From NCBI RefSeq assembly GCF_050003625.1, contig NC_134398.1:64736891-64800890 (forward strand): DNA of 64,000 nt. Direction: 5' to 3'. Each line of letters opens with the position of its first letter. The stretch's first letter is position 1. This stretch comes from Haematobia irritans. Its lineage: Eukaryota > Arthropoda > Insecta > Diptera > Muscidae. The position numbers and the translations under genes are program-made. Shown here one piece after another: positions 54,097-64,000 of this stretch. Below the pieces are notes generated by a model. The model ran no database searches, was not told where the DNA came from, and saw only the letters and a list, made by a program, of their open reading frames with translations.

Positions 54097-54540
54097 CCCA
54101 GAAGCCCAAAATATGAGAAACATGTGGCAACTCAATGTTCCTAAAACAATCTGGCAAAGTTGGCACTTTTTAGCTTGTTTAAACGTTACGTTAGTTAAAA
54201 ACCACATTATAGAAAATTTGACATACAAAAGAAACTAATAAGCAAATTCACATTATGTAAAATGGAAAATATTACAAAAGATACGTAGAATAACATTAAA
54301 TATATTCAAAATTCACCCAGAAGCCCAAAATATAAAATATGAGAAACATGTGGCAACTCAATGTTCCTAAAACAATCTGGCAAAGTTGGAACTTTTTAGC
54401 TTGTTTAAACGTTACGTTAGCTAAAAACCACATTATAGAAAATTTGACATACAAAAGAAACTAATAAGCAAATTCACATTATGTAAAATGGAAAATATTA
54501 CTAAAGATACGTAGAATAACATTAAATATATTCAAAATTC
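54097..54540 (+). repeat. ~220-bp near-perfect tandem duplication
   Basis: Unit 1 54097-54315 and unit 2 54316-54540, aligned from CCCAGAAGCCCAAAATAT. Differences: a 6-base insertion (AAAATA) in unit 2 and three or four substitutions. Contents are unassigned and non-coding; the duplication is recent. Confidence 0.93.
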
Positions 54541-55041
54541 ATATGTGTTTGTGTAAAAAGCATTGAGTTGTGTTAAAATGATAAGTTTTTTCTTGTAATT
54601 GTAATGTAATGTTTGTATTTCGTGGAATAGTGCTTTCTGTATCCACGGTGATATTGGTATGTACTTTCATATGATGCTAAGCTTAAATTCCGCAGCGTCC
54701 GGCTTACGATGAAAAAATTCAAAATTTTGAATTTTCAAAAATAACCAATCCGAATCCCTTTGGCATCGTAAACTAGATATGTTCCAAATTTTCGGGAAAG
54801 GTATGGAGGCTTGTATGACATCAAAAATTAAGAAAACTTGTAATATTTGCGCTCAAGTCAATCAAAAATGGAAGAAACACAAATAACAGATACGTCATGT
54901 GTACCCATTGGATGCATGCGGGAAATGAAATTAAAATTATAATAAAACCCGACTTAATCATACAAAGAAGCACTCGAGGGTACATAATATAACGGATGTT
55001 TTCAATAGAGTCCATTTTGTGCACAACTTAAGCAAATCGAG
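54541..55041. other. no feature recognised
   Basis: Unassigned AT-rich DNA. Confidence 0.3.
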
Positions 55042-55521
55042 GTGAAAATCTGGCCTATCGGGTCAATTAGGTGCATATCGGGTGAAAGATATATATATAG
55101 TTATATCTAAATCTGAACCGATTTCCACCAAACTTGGCATGTATAGTTAGAATGTTAATTCTACTTCCTGTGCAAAATTTCACGTAAATCAGAGTAAAGC
55201 TTTGGCCTCTGTGGTCACATGTGTCTACATCGGGCGAAGGATATATATGGGAGCTATGTCTTAAACGATTTCAACCAAATTTAGCACACTTGAAAATACT
55301 ATCAATTGTACTCTTTGTGCAAAATTTGATTCAAAGCACGCTGAAAATCTGGAGCTATACCTAAATCTGAACTGATTTCTTCGAAAATCAACAGGGTTCT
55401 ATTATGACACAATATACAAGTATATAGATGTACAAAATTTGAAGTCGATTGGTCCAAAATTGCAACCTAGACATTGATTACAAAAATGTGTTCACAGGCA
55501 GTATGGTGCAGGGTATAAATA
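55042..55521 (+). mobile_element. DINE-like family 1 fragment
   Basis: GGCCTATCGGGTCAATTAGG, TATCTAAATCTGAACCGATT, CTACTTCCTGTGCAAAATTT and the end GTATGGTGCAGGGTATAAAT. It lacks the left terminus and the microsatellite. Confidence 0.75.
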
Positions 55522-55659
55522 TTAACGGTTACAGTGGACGTGTCAGTGGGCGGATCGATCTGAAAATTCGTATGAGCTCTTCTGACCTTATATATAGCAT
55601 GTGTTCCAAATTTGAAACCTATAAGAGAGTTTTTGTAATTTTTGGCTCTGAAACCGGTC

Positions 55660-55757
55660 ATTTACCCCATAGTGGCTTGTATGGATCAGAGTCAATACCA
55701 AAATCATTAGCGTAAAGACAAACTCTTGGGAACAGGGGAGGAGTTTTTTCCGTGTAC
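55660..55757 (+). mobile_element. family A 3' terminal fragment
   Basis: ATGGATCAGAGTCAATACCA, AAATCATTAGCGTAAAGAC and the end GAGGAGTTTTTTCCGTGTA correspond to the last ~90 bp of family A. Confidence 0.55.
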
Positions 55758-55920
55758 CATAAACTCTTCTGATGACACAAAGAGCGAAGTGCACAATTCG
55801 CAATAAATGCTCTGTTCTTGTAGAAATATTACTCAGGTCCCTTATCTGGCATTGTAGAAACCCATCTTAATTAATTAAAAATTTTTGAAATTAAGAAAAC
55901 ATATTTTACTTTGAAGTATA

Positions 55921-57104
55921 ACAGGATGGCTGATAAGTCCCCGGTCTGACACATAGATTGCGTCACCAACCTTCAAATGATTCGTGTCAAAATTTGACGT
56001 CTGTAAGTCAAGTAGTTTGTGAGATAGAGCGTCTTTTGTGAAGCATCTTTTGTTATTGTGAAAAAAAATGGAAAAAAGGAATTTAGTGTTTTGATAAAAT
56101 ACTGTTTTCTGAAGGGAAAAATACGGTGGAAGCAAAAACTTGGCTTGATGGCAAAATTCAAGCGTGGTGAAATGAGCACGGAGGACGGTGAACGCAGTGG
56201 ACGCCCGAAAGAGGTGGTTACCGACGAAAACATCAAAAAATCCACAAAATGATTTGGAATGACCGTTAAATGAAGTTGATCGAGATAGCAGAGGCCTTAA
56301 ATATATCAAAGGAACGTGTTGGTCATATCATTCATCAGAAGCTCTGTGCAAAATGGGTGCCCACATTTGACCAAAACCAACAAGGTGTTGATGATTCTGA
56401 GCGGTGTTTGCAGCAGTTAACTCGTAATACACCCGAGTTTTTCCGTCGATATGTGACAATGGGTGAAACATGGCTCCATCACTACACTCCTGAGTCCAAT
56501 CGACAGTCGGCTGAGTGGACAGCGACCGGTGAACCGTCTCCGCAGCGTGGAAAGACTCAAAAGTCCGCTGGCAAAGTAATTGCCTCTGTTTTTTGGGATG
56601 CGCATGGAATAATTTTTATCGATTATCTTGAGAAGGGAAAAACCATCAACAGTGACTATTATATGGCGTTATTGGAGCGTTTGAAGGTCGAAATCGCGGC
56701 AAAACGGTCCCATATGAAGAAGAAAAAAAGTGTTGTTCCACCAAGACAACGCACAGTGTCACAAGTCATTGAGAACGATGGCAAAAATTCATGAATTGGG
56801 CTTCGAATTGCTTCCCCACCCACCGTATTCTCCAGATCTGGCCCCCAGCGACTTTTTCTTGTTCTCAGACCTCAAAAGGATGCTCGCAGGGAAAAAATTT
56901 GGCTGCAATGAAGAGGTGATCGCCGAAACTGAGGCCTATTTTGAGGCAACACCGAAGGAGTACTACCAAAATGGTATCAAAGAATTGGAAGGTCGTTATA
57001 ATCGTTGTATCGCTCTTGAAGGGAACTATGTTGAATAATAAAAACGAATTTTGACAAAAAATGTGTTTTTCTTTGTTAGACCGGGGACTTATCAGCCAAC
57101 CTGT
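55921..57104 (+). mobile_element. Himar1-like mariner (irritans subfamily), inactive copy
   Basis: Terminal inverted repeats: ACAGGATGGCTGATAAGTCC, CCGGTCT at the left and, in reverse, ACAGGTTGGCTGATAAGTCC, CCGGTCT at the right, one mismatch in 27. TA flanks at 55919-55920 and 57105-57106. At 1184 bp it is about 100 bp shorter than the ~1.29-kb Himar1 element. It encodes a broken transposase at 56068-57038. The sequence and terminal repeats match what is known of Himar1 of the horn fly Haematobia irritans. It landed in a family D element. Confidence 0.96.
56068..57038 (+). pseudogene. mariner transposase, irritans subfamily, inactivated
   Basis: Homologous to the ~348-residue Himar1 transposase, which cuts and pastes DNA at TA sites. 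Damage seen: one-base losses after the start (frame closes at MEKRNLVF), at GGGAAAAAT near 56117 and at ATCAAAAAAT near 56235; an internal deletion of about 17 codons after TWLD that removes part of the DNA-binding domain; a stop TAA at 56267-56269; two short in-frame deletions (after HIIHQ and after KWVP); and an extra A near 56729 that shifts the frame. The first catalytic Asp, normally in VTMDETW, is Gly (VTMGETW, codon 56462-56464). The second (HQDNA, codon 56745-56747) and third (SPDLAPSDFF, codon 56850-56852) Asp remain, with 34 residues between, the DD34D spacing. Ends EGNYVE, stop 57036-57038. It cannot make active enzyme. Confidence 0.96.
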
Positions 57105-57329
57105 TATGTTATAATTGGGATTTTTAAAATGATTTTTAATTTTATGTTAATAGCTTTATTAATATATCGCAAAAGTAAAATGATAATTCATTGAATATGA
57201 TGTGTATCCTACTATCAGCCTAGATTTAAAGCTGTCTTTATTTTAAAGAAATTGTATCCGTATCTTGGAATCAATATCAAAATCTTTAAGGTCAACATGT
57301 TAAGTCGTACTATCTCTTCCTTAAGAAAC

Positions 57330-57800
57330 GCCCTTGTCGTTAATCTTACACATGTTTGCATCGATCCAAAAATGTTGACCTTCCTTTAAGAATTTTGATA
57401 TTGATTTCGACTTATTTAAAAATAAAATATTTTTTAAAGATCCTTCTACAATCAAAAAACATTGAATCCACCAGAAAAGAAAATTTTGGTTAATGATAGA
57501 AAATTTTAATAATATGTATTATAAAATTCGATATCAAAAAAAATATGTAAATATATTTCGACAAATTCAAGAAGTCATTATTGTTTTTCTTCACAAGTTA
57601 AATAAAATTTCATACTTTCATTGTGCCATACGAAGTACAAGATGGGCGCATTTTTGATAAAATTTATAAACGTTAAGAAATCTTTAACAACTTTGTTCGA
57701 AATACATATTTTTGCCCTTGTTTAGTTCATTTCACTAACGTACACAAAAAAAAATCAAGAAAATTTCATATTGGTGAATTTTAACTAAATCATACGAATT
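57330..57800 (-). mobile_element. family D and family B fragments
   Basis: 57355-57450 has GTTGACCTTCCTTTAAGAAT and TTTGATATTGATTTCGA (family D). 57465-57760 has AATCCACCAGAAAAGAAAAT, TTCGACAAATTCAAGAA and CACTAACGTACACAAAAAAA (family B, minus). Confidence 0.55.
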
Positions 57801-57829
57801 GCCATGAACTAAAATAGACGTATGGTGCC

Positions 57830-58285
57830 AAAGACCTGGAAGACAAATCTTATATATGGAATTTTCATTCTACTTTTGCGATATAATAACAAAGCAATTC
57901 CCATATAAATAAAAATACTGTTTAAAAGTCCGAAATTATGACAGATTCTTCAATGTTTCCTTAATTAAAAAATAATAAAATAAAAAACTTTAAACCAAAG
58001 ATGGGAATACTCAAAATAAGTCTTAGCCTCTAATTGGAGTTTTTTATTTTTAGTTTAAAGATGCAATATATCAGTTAATTTAAAGATTACTTCTGAAAAT
58101 AAAACTGTGTTTATTTATTTTTAGGAAATTGTGCCTTACTTCAAAGACATAAGACTTTACTGGTTTCATTACATTAAAAAAAATTAGCCTTAGTTGAAGG
58201 ACACATGACGACAATTAAAATGTCTTTCTTTTAAATGTATTTATTGTTCTTTAAATTATGTTTCAAAAAGATGTCTAATATTTGG
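57830..58285 (+). mobile_element. family D fragment
   Basis: GAATTTTCATTCTACTTTTG, CGATATAATAACAAAGCAAT, AAACCAAAGATGGGAAT and TGTGCCTTACTTCAAAGACA follow family D order. Both termini are missing. Confidence 0.6.
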
Positions 58286-58287
58286 TA

Positions 58288-59190
58288 CACTGAAAAAAAA
58301 TATTTACGTGATGTTACATATTACGCAACCTAAATTTTAGGATTCGAAATTTACAAAAAATTAAAGACAAATTTCTTTAAAATAATGAAAATAAAGTTTA
58401 TAATATTTGCTTCAAAATTTTTTTTCATTAAATTTAGGACACAAATTTTGTAAATTGTCTTTGAAATAAAGCTAAGTGTCCTTAAAGTACAGAAACAAAC
58501 TTTTGATTTAGAGAAATCGTCTTTAAATTAACTAAAATATTGAAACTTAAGATTTAAGATAAAAACGCTTCAAATATAGGCTAAGACTTATTTTGAGGAT
58601 TTAGTGTCTTTGGTTTAAAGTTTTTTGGAATAAAGAAAACATTTTTTACTTTGAAGTATCCGTTATAATTTGGAATTTTAACCTGGCTTTGTTTGTACGT
58701 GAGTAACTTTATTAATATATCACAAAAAGAGAATGAAAATTCGATAAAAGAGAAAGGATAAATGATAGAGGAGATCTGTATTCTAAGTTTTTTTCCTAGA
58801 TTATTTTAAAGAAGCCGCGTATTTCGAAATTAATACTAAAGTCAAATATAGGCTAAGACTTATTTTGAGGATTTAGAGTCTTTGGTTTAAAGTTTTTTTT
58901 GGAATTAAGAAAACATTTTTTTCTTTGAAATATCCGTTATAATTTGGATTTTTAAACTGGCATTTGTTTTTATGTGAGAACCTTTATTAATAAACCGCGA
59001 AAAGAGATTGAAAATTTGATAAATGAGATCTTTATCCCAATTTTAATTTTATTAGTCCTAGATATAAAGCCAGATAGGTCGCTAAAAATTTCTTTATTTT
59101 AAAGAAGCCACATCTTTGGTTCGGAATCAATACCAAAATCCTTAAGGGAAGGTCACAATCCTTGGATCCAAGTAAACTTTTTTATGAGTG
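58288..59190 (-). mobile_element. family D TIR element with internal duplication
   Basis: Starts CACTGAAAAAAAATATTTAC after TA (58286-58287) and ends GTAAACTTTTTTATGAGTG before TA (59191-59192). At 903 bp it is some 280 bp longer than other copies because TATAGGCTAAGACTTATTTT and the following ~270 bp occur twice (from about 58575 and 58852). The first unit has extra substitutions. Confidence 0.83.
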
Positions 59191-59576
59191 TATAACGACA
59201 ATATTTTTTCAGTGTACTTGCAAGTTAAGGATTTTAGTATTAATTTCGAAATACGCAGCTTCTTTAAAATAATCTATGAAAAAAAAAACTTAGAATACAG
59301 ATCTCCTTTATCGAATTTTCATTCTCTTTTTGTGATATATTAATAAAGTTACTCACGTACAAACAAAGCCAAATACAAATTATAACAGATATTTCAAAGT
59401 AAAAAATGTTTTCTTTAATACAAAAACACAAACTTTAAACCAAATAGCCTATATTTGGAGCGTAGTTAGCTTAAATATAAAGATGAGTTAATTTAAAGAT
59501 TATTTCTTTAAATCAAACACGTTTAACTTAACTTTAAAGAAAATGTTTCTTAGTTGAAAGCCATTCACGTAGGGAC
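59191..59576 (+). mobile_element. family D fragment
   Basis: TTAAGGATTTTAGTATTAAT, TCGAATTTTCATTCTCTTTT, ATATTAATAAAGTTACTCAC and ATTTAAAGATTATTTCTTTA follow family D order without termini. Confidence 0.55.
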
Positions 59577-59796
59577 GCCAATTTCTAATGAACTATTTTG
59601 TGAAAAGTATGAATTTAGTAAATCTTTATGCTTCATTTGTGTATATTTTTTCCCGTTTTTTAGTTCATATAACTAACGTACGCAAAAACAATATTAGAGT
59701 AAGGGAAAGTTTCTGCAAACATAATTATTTCATGAACTGAAATAAAGTTAAATTAGCTTTATTGAAATAGAGGGTTCACTTTTTTTTTTGAGTGTG
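59577..59796 (-). mobile_element. family B fragment with one terminus
   Basis: AATGAACTATTTTGTGAAAA, TTTATGCTTCATTTGTGTAT, TTTAGTTCATATAACTAACG and the end AGGGTTCACTTTTTTTTTTG then AGTG. It represents the first half of family B on the minus strand. Confidence 0.72.
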
Positions 59797-59814
59797 AAAT
59801 TTTCTTTGTGTGTA

Positions 59815-60782
59815 CACGGATGAAAAAGACTGTTTTTCATATGTTTGGCTATAAACATTATATGTTTGGAACACAAATTTTTAAACACAATATTTTTGAG
59901 TGCAAGCATATAATGTTCATAAACTAGCATAACATGTTTGGGACATATATGTTAATATGTTAGAACATATTATGTTTGGGACATAAAATGTTTGTAAATA
60001 TAATATGCTTGGATGCAAACATATATTAATTTAGAAATAGTCTATAAACATATATGTGTTTAGTAGCTTGGAGCGCTATTTAACAGGGAGCGATATTGAA
60101 TTAAGTTGGTGGTTGTTGCTTGTTATTACAAAATTTACATTTTATTTTTCCTTGGGCAATTGATCAGCTTCTTCTTTGATCCTTACAAACTGTGTGGTCC
60201 GCTGTTCGAATCCCCGTCCGGCAAAAGGTAAAATTAAAATAAAAAAAATTGAATAATTTCTTCTACAATGTTTGTATTACAGAAAAAGGTGCTAAGAACT
60301 AAAAAATGTCTTGGAAGTGAGAAAGATGTGGGGGAATATACAATTAGGCAGAAACAAAATTTTGAGCATTCAGGTCGAAAACCAATGTTGTTAGCACCTA
60401 TATTACCTGTTTATTTTCATAATTCACTATGATTGTAAATATATAAATAAATAAATAAAATTTTGAGCACAATATTGTTTGGGAGAATTTTTTTAAGCAT
60501 ATAATATTTTTGGGTGCAAAATGCTTCCAAACATATTATATGTTCACAAAATAACATATTGTTTTTTGGAAGACAACATTATTGAATTTGGATGCAAAAA
60601 TACAAAATGTTTGGAACTTAGACTACCCAAACATATATTGTTTAGACCAATATGCTTTCAAACATATTATATATTGGTAGAGATCAAACATATAAATGTT
60701 TGGGCAATACCCAAAAATGTATATGCTTGAAGCAAAATATGTTTGGGAGTATATGTTACAGAAGCGATTTTTTGTGAGCGTG
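59815..60782 (-). mobile_element. family E TIR element, long form carrying a SINE-2 module
   Basis: CACGGATGAAAAAGACTGTT after TA (59813-59814) and GAAGCGATTTTTTGTGAGCG then TG before TA (60783-60784). It aligns end to end with 11804-12777 in inverse orientation with few differences, so both come from a recent burst. Non-coding. Confidence 0.88.
60160..60355 (+). mobile_element. SINE-2 module inside family E element
   Basis: CCTTACAAACTGTGTGGTCC, B box TGTTCGAATCC at 60203-60213, CGTCCGGCAAAAGGTAAAAT, body with ACAGAAAAAGGTGCTAAGAA and GAAAGATGTGGGGGAATAT. The A-box side reads GGGCAATTGATCAGCTTCT, unlike 20927, so the head is recombined or diverged. Confidence 0.75.
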
Positions 60783-61945
60783 TAGTGCAATTATTAAGCT
60801 ATCAAATATTGTCTATAAACTTTTTCTGCAATAATATATATTCCCAACTAGTTAATTTCTCGTTGATAATAGATGTAATAATATTTCCATTTAATTTTTT
60901 GGGTTGGGCATCATACAATTACCGATGATCTAAAACTGTATTGACCCACTTGTATTGCTGGGTTATCTATACGACAAATACAACTTATGACGGCGAAATA
61001 GTAAATTGCGTATCACAATGAGAATAAGGTTAGGTGTTTTTTTTTTTTTCTTTTTTGTTTCAATTGTTTCCAATTCTCCTTTGTGGAAAAAAGAACAGAA
61101 CCAGTAAAAACTCCATTGCAAGCGAAAACTTTACGTTGTATACGACATCGTAAAATTTTCATCAAATGATCATCAACATAAAAATAAATTTCAATATTGT
61201 ACCATTTAACGGTGATGCTATTTTCTCGGCGATCGAAGGCGATAGTCATTCTTCGGTTGTTCGCAACTTTTTGTTGTCTCGTCAGAAGCAATGGCTAATT
61301 CCAAAGCAAGCTAACAGTTTTAATGTTTTGGCACAATGCCAAAAACGAACGAAACGTACCACCACCACCACCACCATCACCACACTTCAGTCATTCAGGA
61401 AAAAGCAAACAGCAAACTGAACACACATGCAACATTTGCCGCATGCATGGCATCATCCGTCCATGCACATGAAGTCAACCATAGAAGGCATCCCAACCCA
61501 TCCCAAAGTAATCAGAAGCAACATTGCATTGGCAAACGCTCAAGCCTGCCAAGCTCAGTCAAGCACTATTGGGCTATAGCTGTATAGATGTACTGAATTG
61601 TTCACTTTTTTAATGACTTTTTCCTCGCTCTATTACTTCAAAAAGTTCTAAAGATAGCAACTGCATCAGCAATTTATTCTTTGACGTTGGGCATCTCCTT
61701 TCCGTCGAAATGTGTTCTTCAATTCAAACATATGTTCGAGAAGAAAGAATACGCTTCTGCTGGAACACACGAAAACTAAAACGCAAAAACAACGAACAAC
61801 ACAAATAAAAAATGTCAACTATAAACCGCTAAAATTTTTAAAAGCGTTCTTTAGTAAGGAACCGTTTGTACAAAGAATTTTTATGGGAACAAATACACTC
61901 GAAAAAAAAACACAAATCAAAGGTTGGACATAAATTAAAAAAAAA
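60783..61945. other. mainly non-repetitive stretch, no gene recognised
   Basis: 61010-61900 is less AT-rich, with a CCACCACCACCACCACCATC run at about 61357-61380 and CATGCATGG/CCATGCACATG text near 61440-61470. Overlapping frames of 83-92 codons include a poly-His stretch produced by the CAC run. No splice signals that would support an exon are evident. Confidence 0.4.
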
Positions 61946-63588
61946 ACAAGTAAGGAGTAAGGCGGGGCCGACTATATTATACCCTGCACCACTTTGTAGA
62001 TCTAAATTTTCGATACCATATCACATCCGTCAAATTTGTTGGGGACTATATAAAGGTTTGTCCCAAATATATACATTTAAATATCACTCGATCTGGACAG
62101 AATTTGATAGACTTCTACAAAATCTATAGCCTCAAAATTTAAGTTGGCTAATGCACTAGGGTGGAACACAATTTTAGTAAAAAACAAGTAAGGAAAGTCT
62201 AAAGTCGGGCGGGGCCGACTATATTATACCCTGCACCACTTTGTAGATCTAAATTTTCGATACAATATCACATCCGTCAAATGTGTTGGGGGCTATATGT
62301 AAAGGTTTGTCCCAAATACATACATTTAAATATCACTCAATCTGGACAGAATTTGATAGACTTTTACAAAATCTATAGACTCAAAATTTAAGTTGGCTAA
62401 TGCACTAGGGTGGAACACAATTTTAGTAAAAAAAGACCACAGCAGTGGTGAAGGGTATAAATATGGGAAACATTTAAATCTGAAGCAATTTTAAGGAAAC
62501 TTCGCAAAAGTTTATTTATGATTTATCGCTCAATATATATGTATTAGAAGTTTAGGAAAATTAAAGTCATTTTTACAACTTTTCAACTAAACAGTGGCGA
62601 TTTTACAAGGAAAATGTTGGTATTTTGACCATTTTTGTCGAAATCAGAAAAACATATATATGGGAGCTATATCTAAATCTGAACCGATTTCAATCAAATT
62701 CGCCACGCATAGCTACAATGCTAATTCTACTCCCTGTGCAAAATGTCAACTATATCGGAGCAAAAAATTGGCCTCTGTGGTCATATGAGTGTAAATCGGG
62801 CGAAAGCTATATATGGGAGCTATATCTAAATCTGAACCGATTTCAACCAAATTTGGCACATATAGCAACAATGCTAATTCTACTCCCTGTGCAAAATTTC
62901 AACTAAATCGGAGCAAAAAATTGGCCTCTATGGTCATTTGAGTGTAAATCGGGCGAAAGCTATATATATGGGAGCTATATCTAAATCTGAACCGATTTCA
63001 ACCAAATTTGGCACACATAGCTACAATGCTAATTCTACTCCCTGTGCAAAATTTCAACTAAATCGGAGTAAAAAATTGGTCTCTGTGGGCAAATGAGTGT
63101 AAATCGGGCGAAAGCTATATATGGGAGCTATATCTAGATCTGAACCGATTTGGCTGATATTTTGCAAGTTTTTCGAGACTCATAAAATATTCGGATGTAC
63201 GGAATTTGAGGAAGATCGGTTGATATACACGCCAATTATGACCAGATCGGTGAAAAATATATATGGCAGCTATATCTAAATCTGAACCGATTTTTTCCGA
63301 AATCAATAGGGATCGTCTTTGAGCCGAAACAGGACCCTATACCTAATTTTAGGACAATCGGACTAAAACTGCGAGCTGTACTTTGCACACAAAAATACAT
63401 CAGCAGACAGACAGACAGGCGGACAGACAGACAGACAGACAGACGGACATCGCTAAATCGACTCAGAATTTAATTCTAAGACGATCGGTATACTAAACGA
63501 TGGGTCTCAGACTTTTCCTTCTTGGCGTTACATACAAATGCACAAACTTATTATACCCTGTACCACAGTAGTGGTGAAGGGTATAAAA
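61946..63588 (+). mobile_element. DINE-like family 1, copy D with duplicated head and misplaced tail
   Basis: The left end occurs twice in tandem: ACAAGTAAGGAGTAAGGCGG at 61946 and ACAAGTAAGGAAAGTCTAAA at 62184, 238 bp apart. At 62435-62460 a 3'-end segment (GACCACAGCAGTGGTGAAGG, GTATAA) is embedded where copy A continues straight from TTAGTAAAAAAA to TATGGGAAAC. Then come the usual 140-bp units, the (GACA)n tract at 63405-63446 and the true end ACCACAGTAGTGGTGAAGGG, TATAA. No protein. Confidence 0.88.
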
Positions 63589-63740
63589 ACAACCTTATAG
63601 AAAGGTTTATCGGCTTTTGGACAAGGAAAACCCTTTATGTCAGAGAAATGCGTCTTCTTATCCTAAGTAAAAAACGCATTCGTATTTTAAGGACATGAAA
63701 TTTTTGGCCTCACGACAATATTTTTGTTTTTCAGTGCGGT
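63589..63740 (-). mobile_element. family A terminal fragment
   Basis: GGTTTATCGGCTTTTGGACA, GAGAAATGCGTCTTCTTATC, TTAAGGACATGAAATTTTTG and CTCACGACAATATTTTTGTT then TTTCAGTG match the first ~145 bp of family A on the minus strand. Confidence 0.75.
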
Positions 63741-64000
63741 AAGTCAAGAACTACTGCACCTATTTTTATGGGCAATGAAGAGTGTTTATGTGTAGTGTGA
63801 AGTTAGTCCGATATTTAGTTTTGTTTTGGCATCGTAATCGGTGCTGCCGCTACTACTTCAATCGAAGTATTTTGCTTCATTTTCATAAAATTTACTTCGT
63901 CACTCCTTCTTCCAAAAATCTGCTTCACCTTTTTTCAAATGCTTCAAATTTTAAAATTTTTCGCCATATTACCTAATCGTTTTTCCTATTCCTTTAATTA
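63741..64000. other. no feature recognised
   Basis: Unassigned; a 64-codon frame without motif runs to the window edge. Confidence 0.3.

Larger units (their letters stand above)
55862..57300 (-). mobile_element. family D fragment split by a mariner
   Basis: 55862-55920 (AAATTAAGAAAACATATTTT, ACTTTGAAGTA) and 57105-57300 (GTTATAATTGGGATTTTT, TTAATATATCGCAAAAG) are contiguous in intact family D copies, for example at 58630-58745 (ACTTTGAAGTATCCGTTATA). Confidence 0.78.

Noticed and set aside
61336..61587. Frame with a poly-His stretch
   Set aside because: The His run comes from a CAC trinucleotide repeat; overlapping frames are equally open and no other coding sign is present.

Overview
This window looks like intergenic or long-intron DNA from a calyptrate (muscoid) fly. 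It is very AT-rich and contains no complete gene that I can name. Three things point to a fly: dense DINE-1/INE-1-type repeats (a GTCT/GACA microsatellite next to a core reading GATCAAGAATATATATAC, conserved termini, and ends in GGGTATAA), an irritans-subfamily mariner close to the horn-fly Himar1 element, and remnants of BEL/Pao, R1-type and hAT elements. Stomoxys or Haematobia relatives fit best, but this is inferred from repeats, some of which move horizontally.

Nearly everything recognisable is mobile DNA, and much of it is nested. (1) DINE-like family 1 (left end near GGGCGGGGCCGAC) lies at about 3.3-4.9, 20.3-21.5, 38.7-39.3, 43.7-44.2, 55.0-55.5 and 61.9-63.6 kb. (2) DINE-like family 2 (left end with the palindrome TTCGGCCGGGCCGAA) lies at 5.3-6.8 kb and, inverted, at 49.2-50.8 kb; both copies hold a 153-bp array that creates long false reading frames. 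Fragments lie at 32.1, 33.0-35.2 and 46.8-47.4 kb. (3) Several families of short terminal-inverted-repeat elements with TA target duplications are labelled here A, B, C, D (ends CACTGAAAAAA or CACTCAAAAAA) and E, F (ends CACG). (4) Two tRNA-derived SINEs occur: SINE-1 (complete at 16.05, 28.3 and 46.5 kb, with a CCTAA-type tail) and SINE-2 (seen only inside E and F elements). (5) Transposase and retrotransposon remnants: mariner at 0.6 kb, a broken Himar1-like copy at 55.9-57.1 kb, a Tc1/mariner-superfamily element at 39.6-41.2 kb, a hAT dimerisation-domain fragment at 36.9 kb, a duplicated BEL/Pao integrase C-terminus at 15.4-15.8 kb and an R1-type reverse-transcriptase fragment at 17.5 kb.

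The best candidates for host function lie close together at 31.87-32.45 kb: a strong 3' splice site fused to a GTAAGT donor (a recursive splice site, or the start of a 13-codon exon ending at a second donor), and just downstream a 101-codon reading frame with a CCHC zinc knuckle. Stretches without repeats (about 1.4-2.4, 16.4-17.2, 22.3-23.5, 42.0-43.6, 48.0-48.8, 52.9-53.6 and 61.0-61.9 kb) have more balanced composition and may hold regulatory DNA, but I see no specific sites in them.

Twelve or so paired filled and empty sites inside the window allow insertion order to be read directly. The deepest stack is a small palindromic element inside a hAT-like element, inside a family B element, inside a DINE-like family 2 copy.
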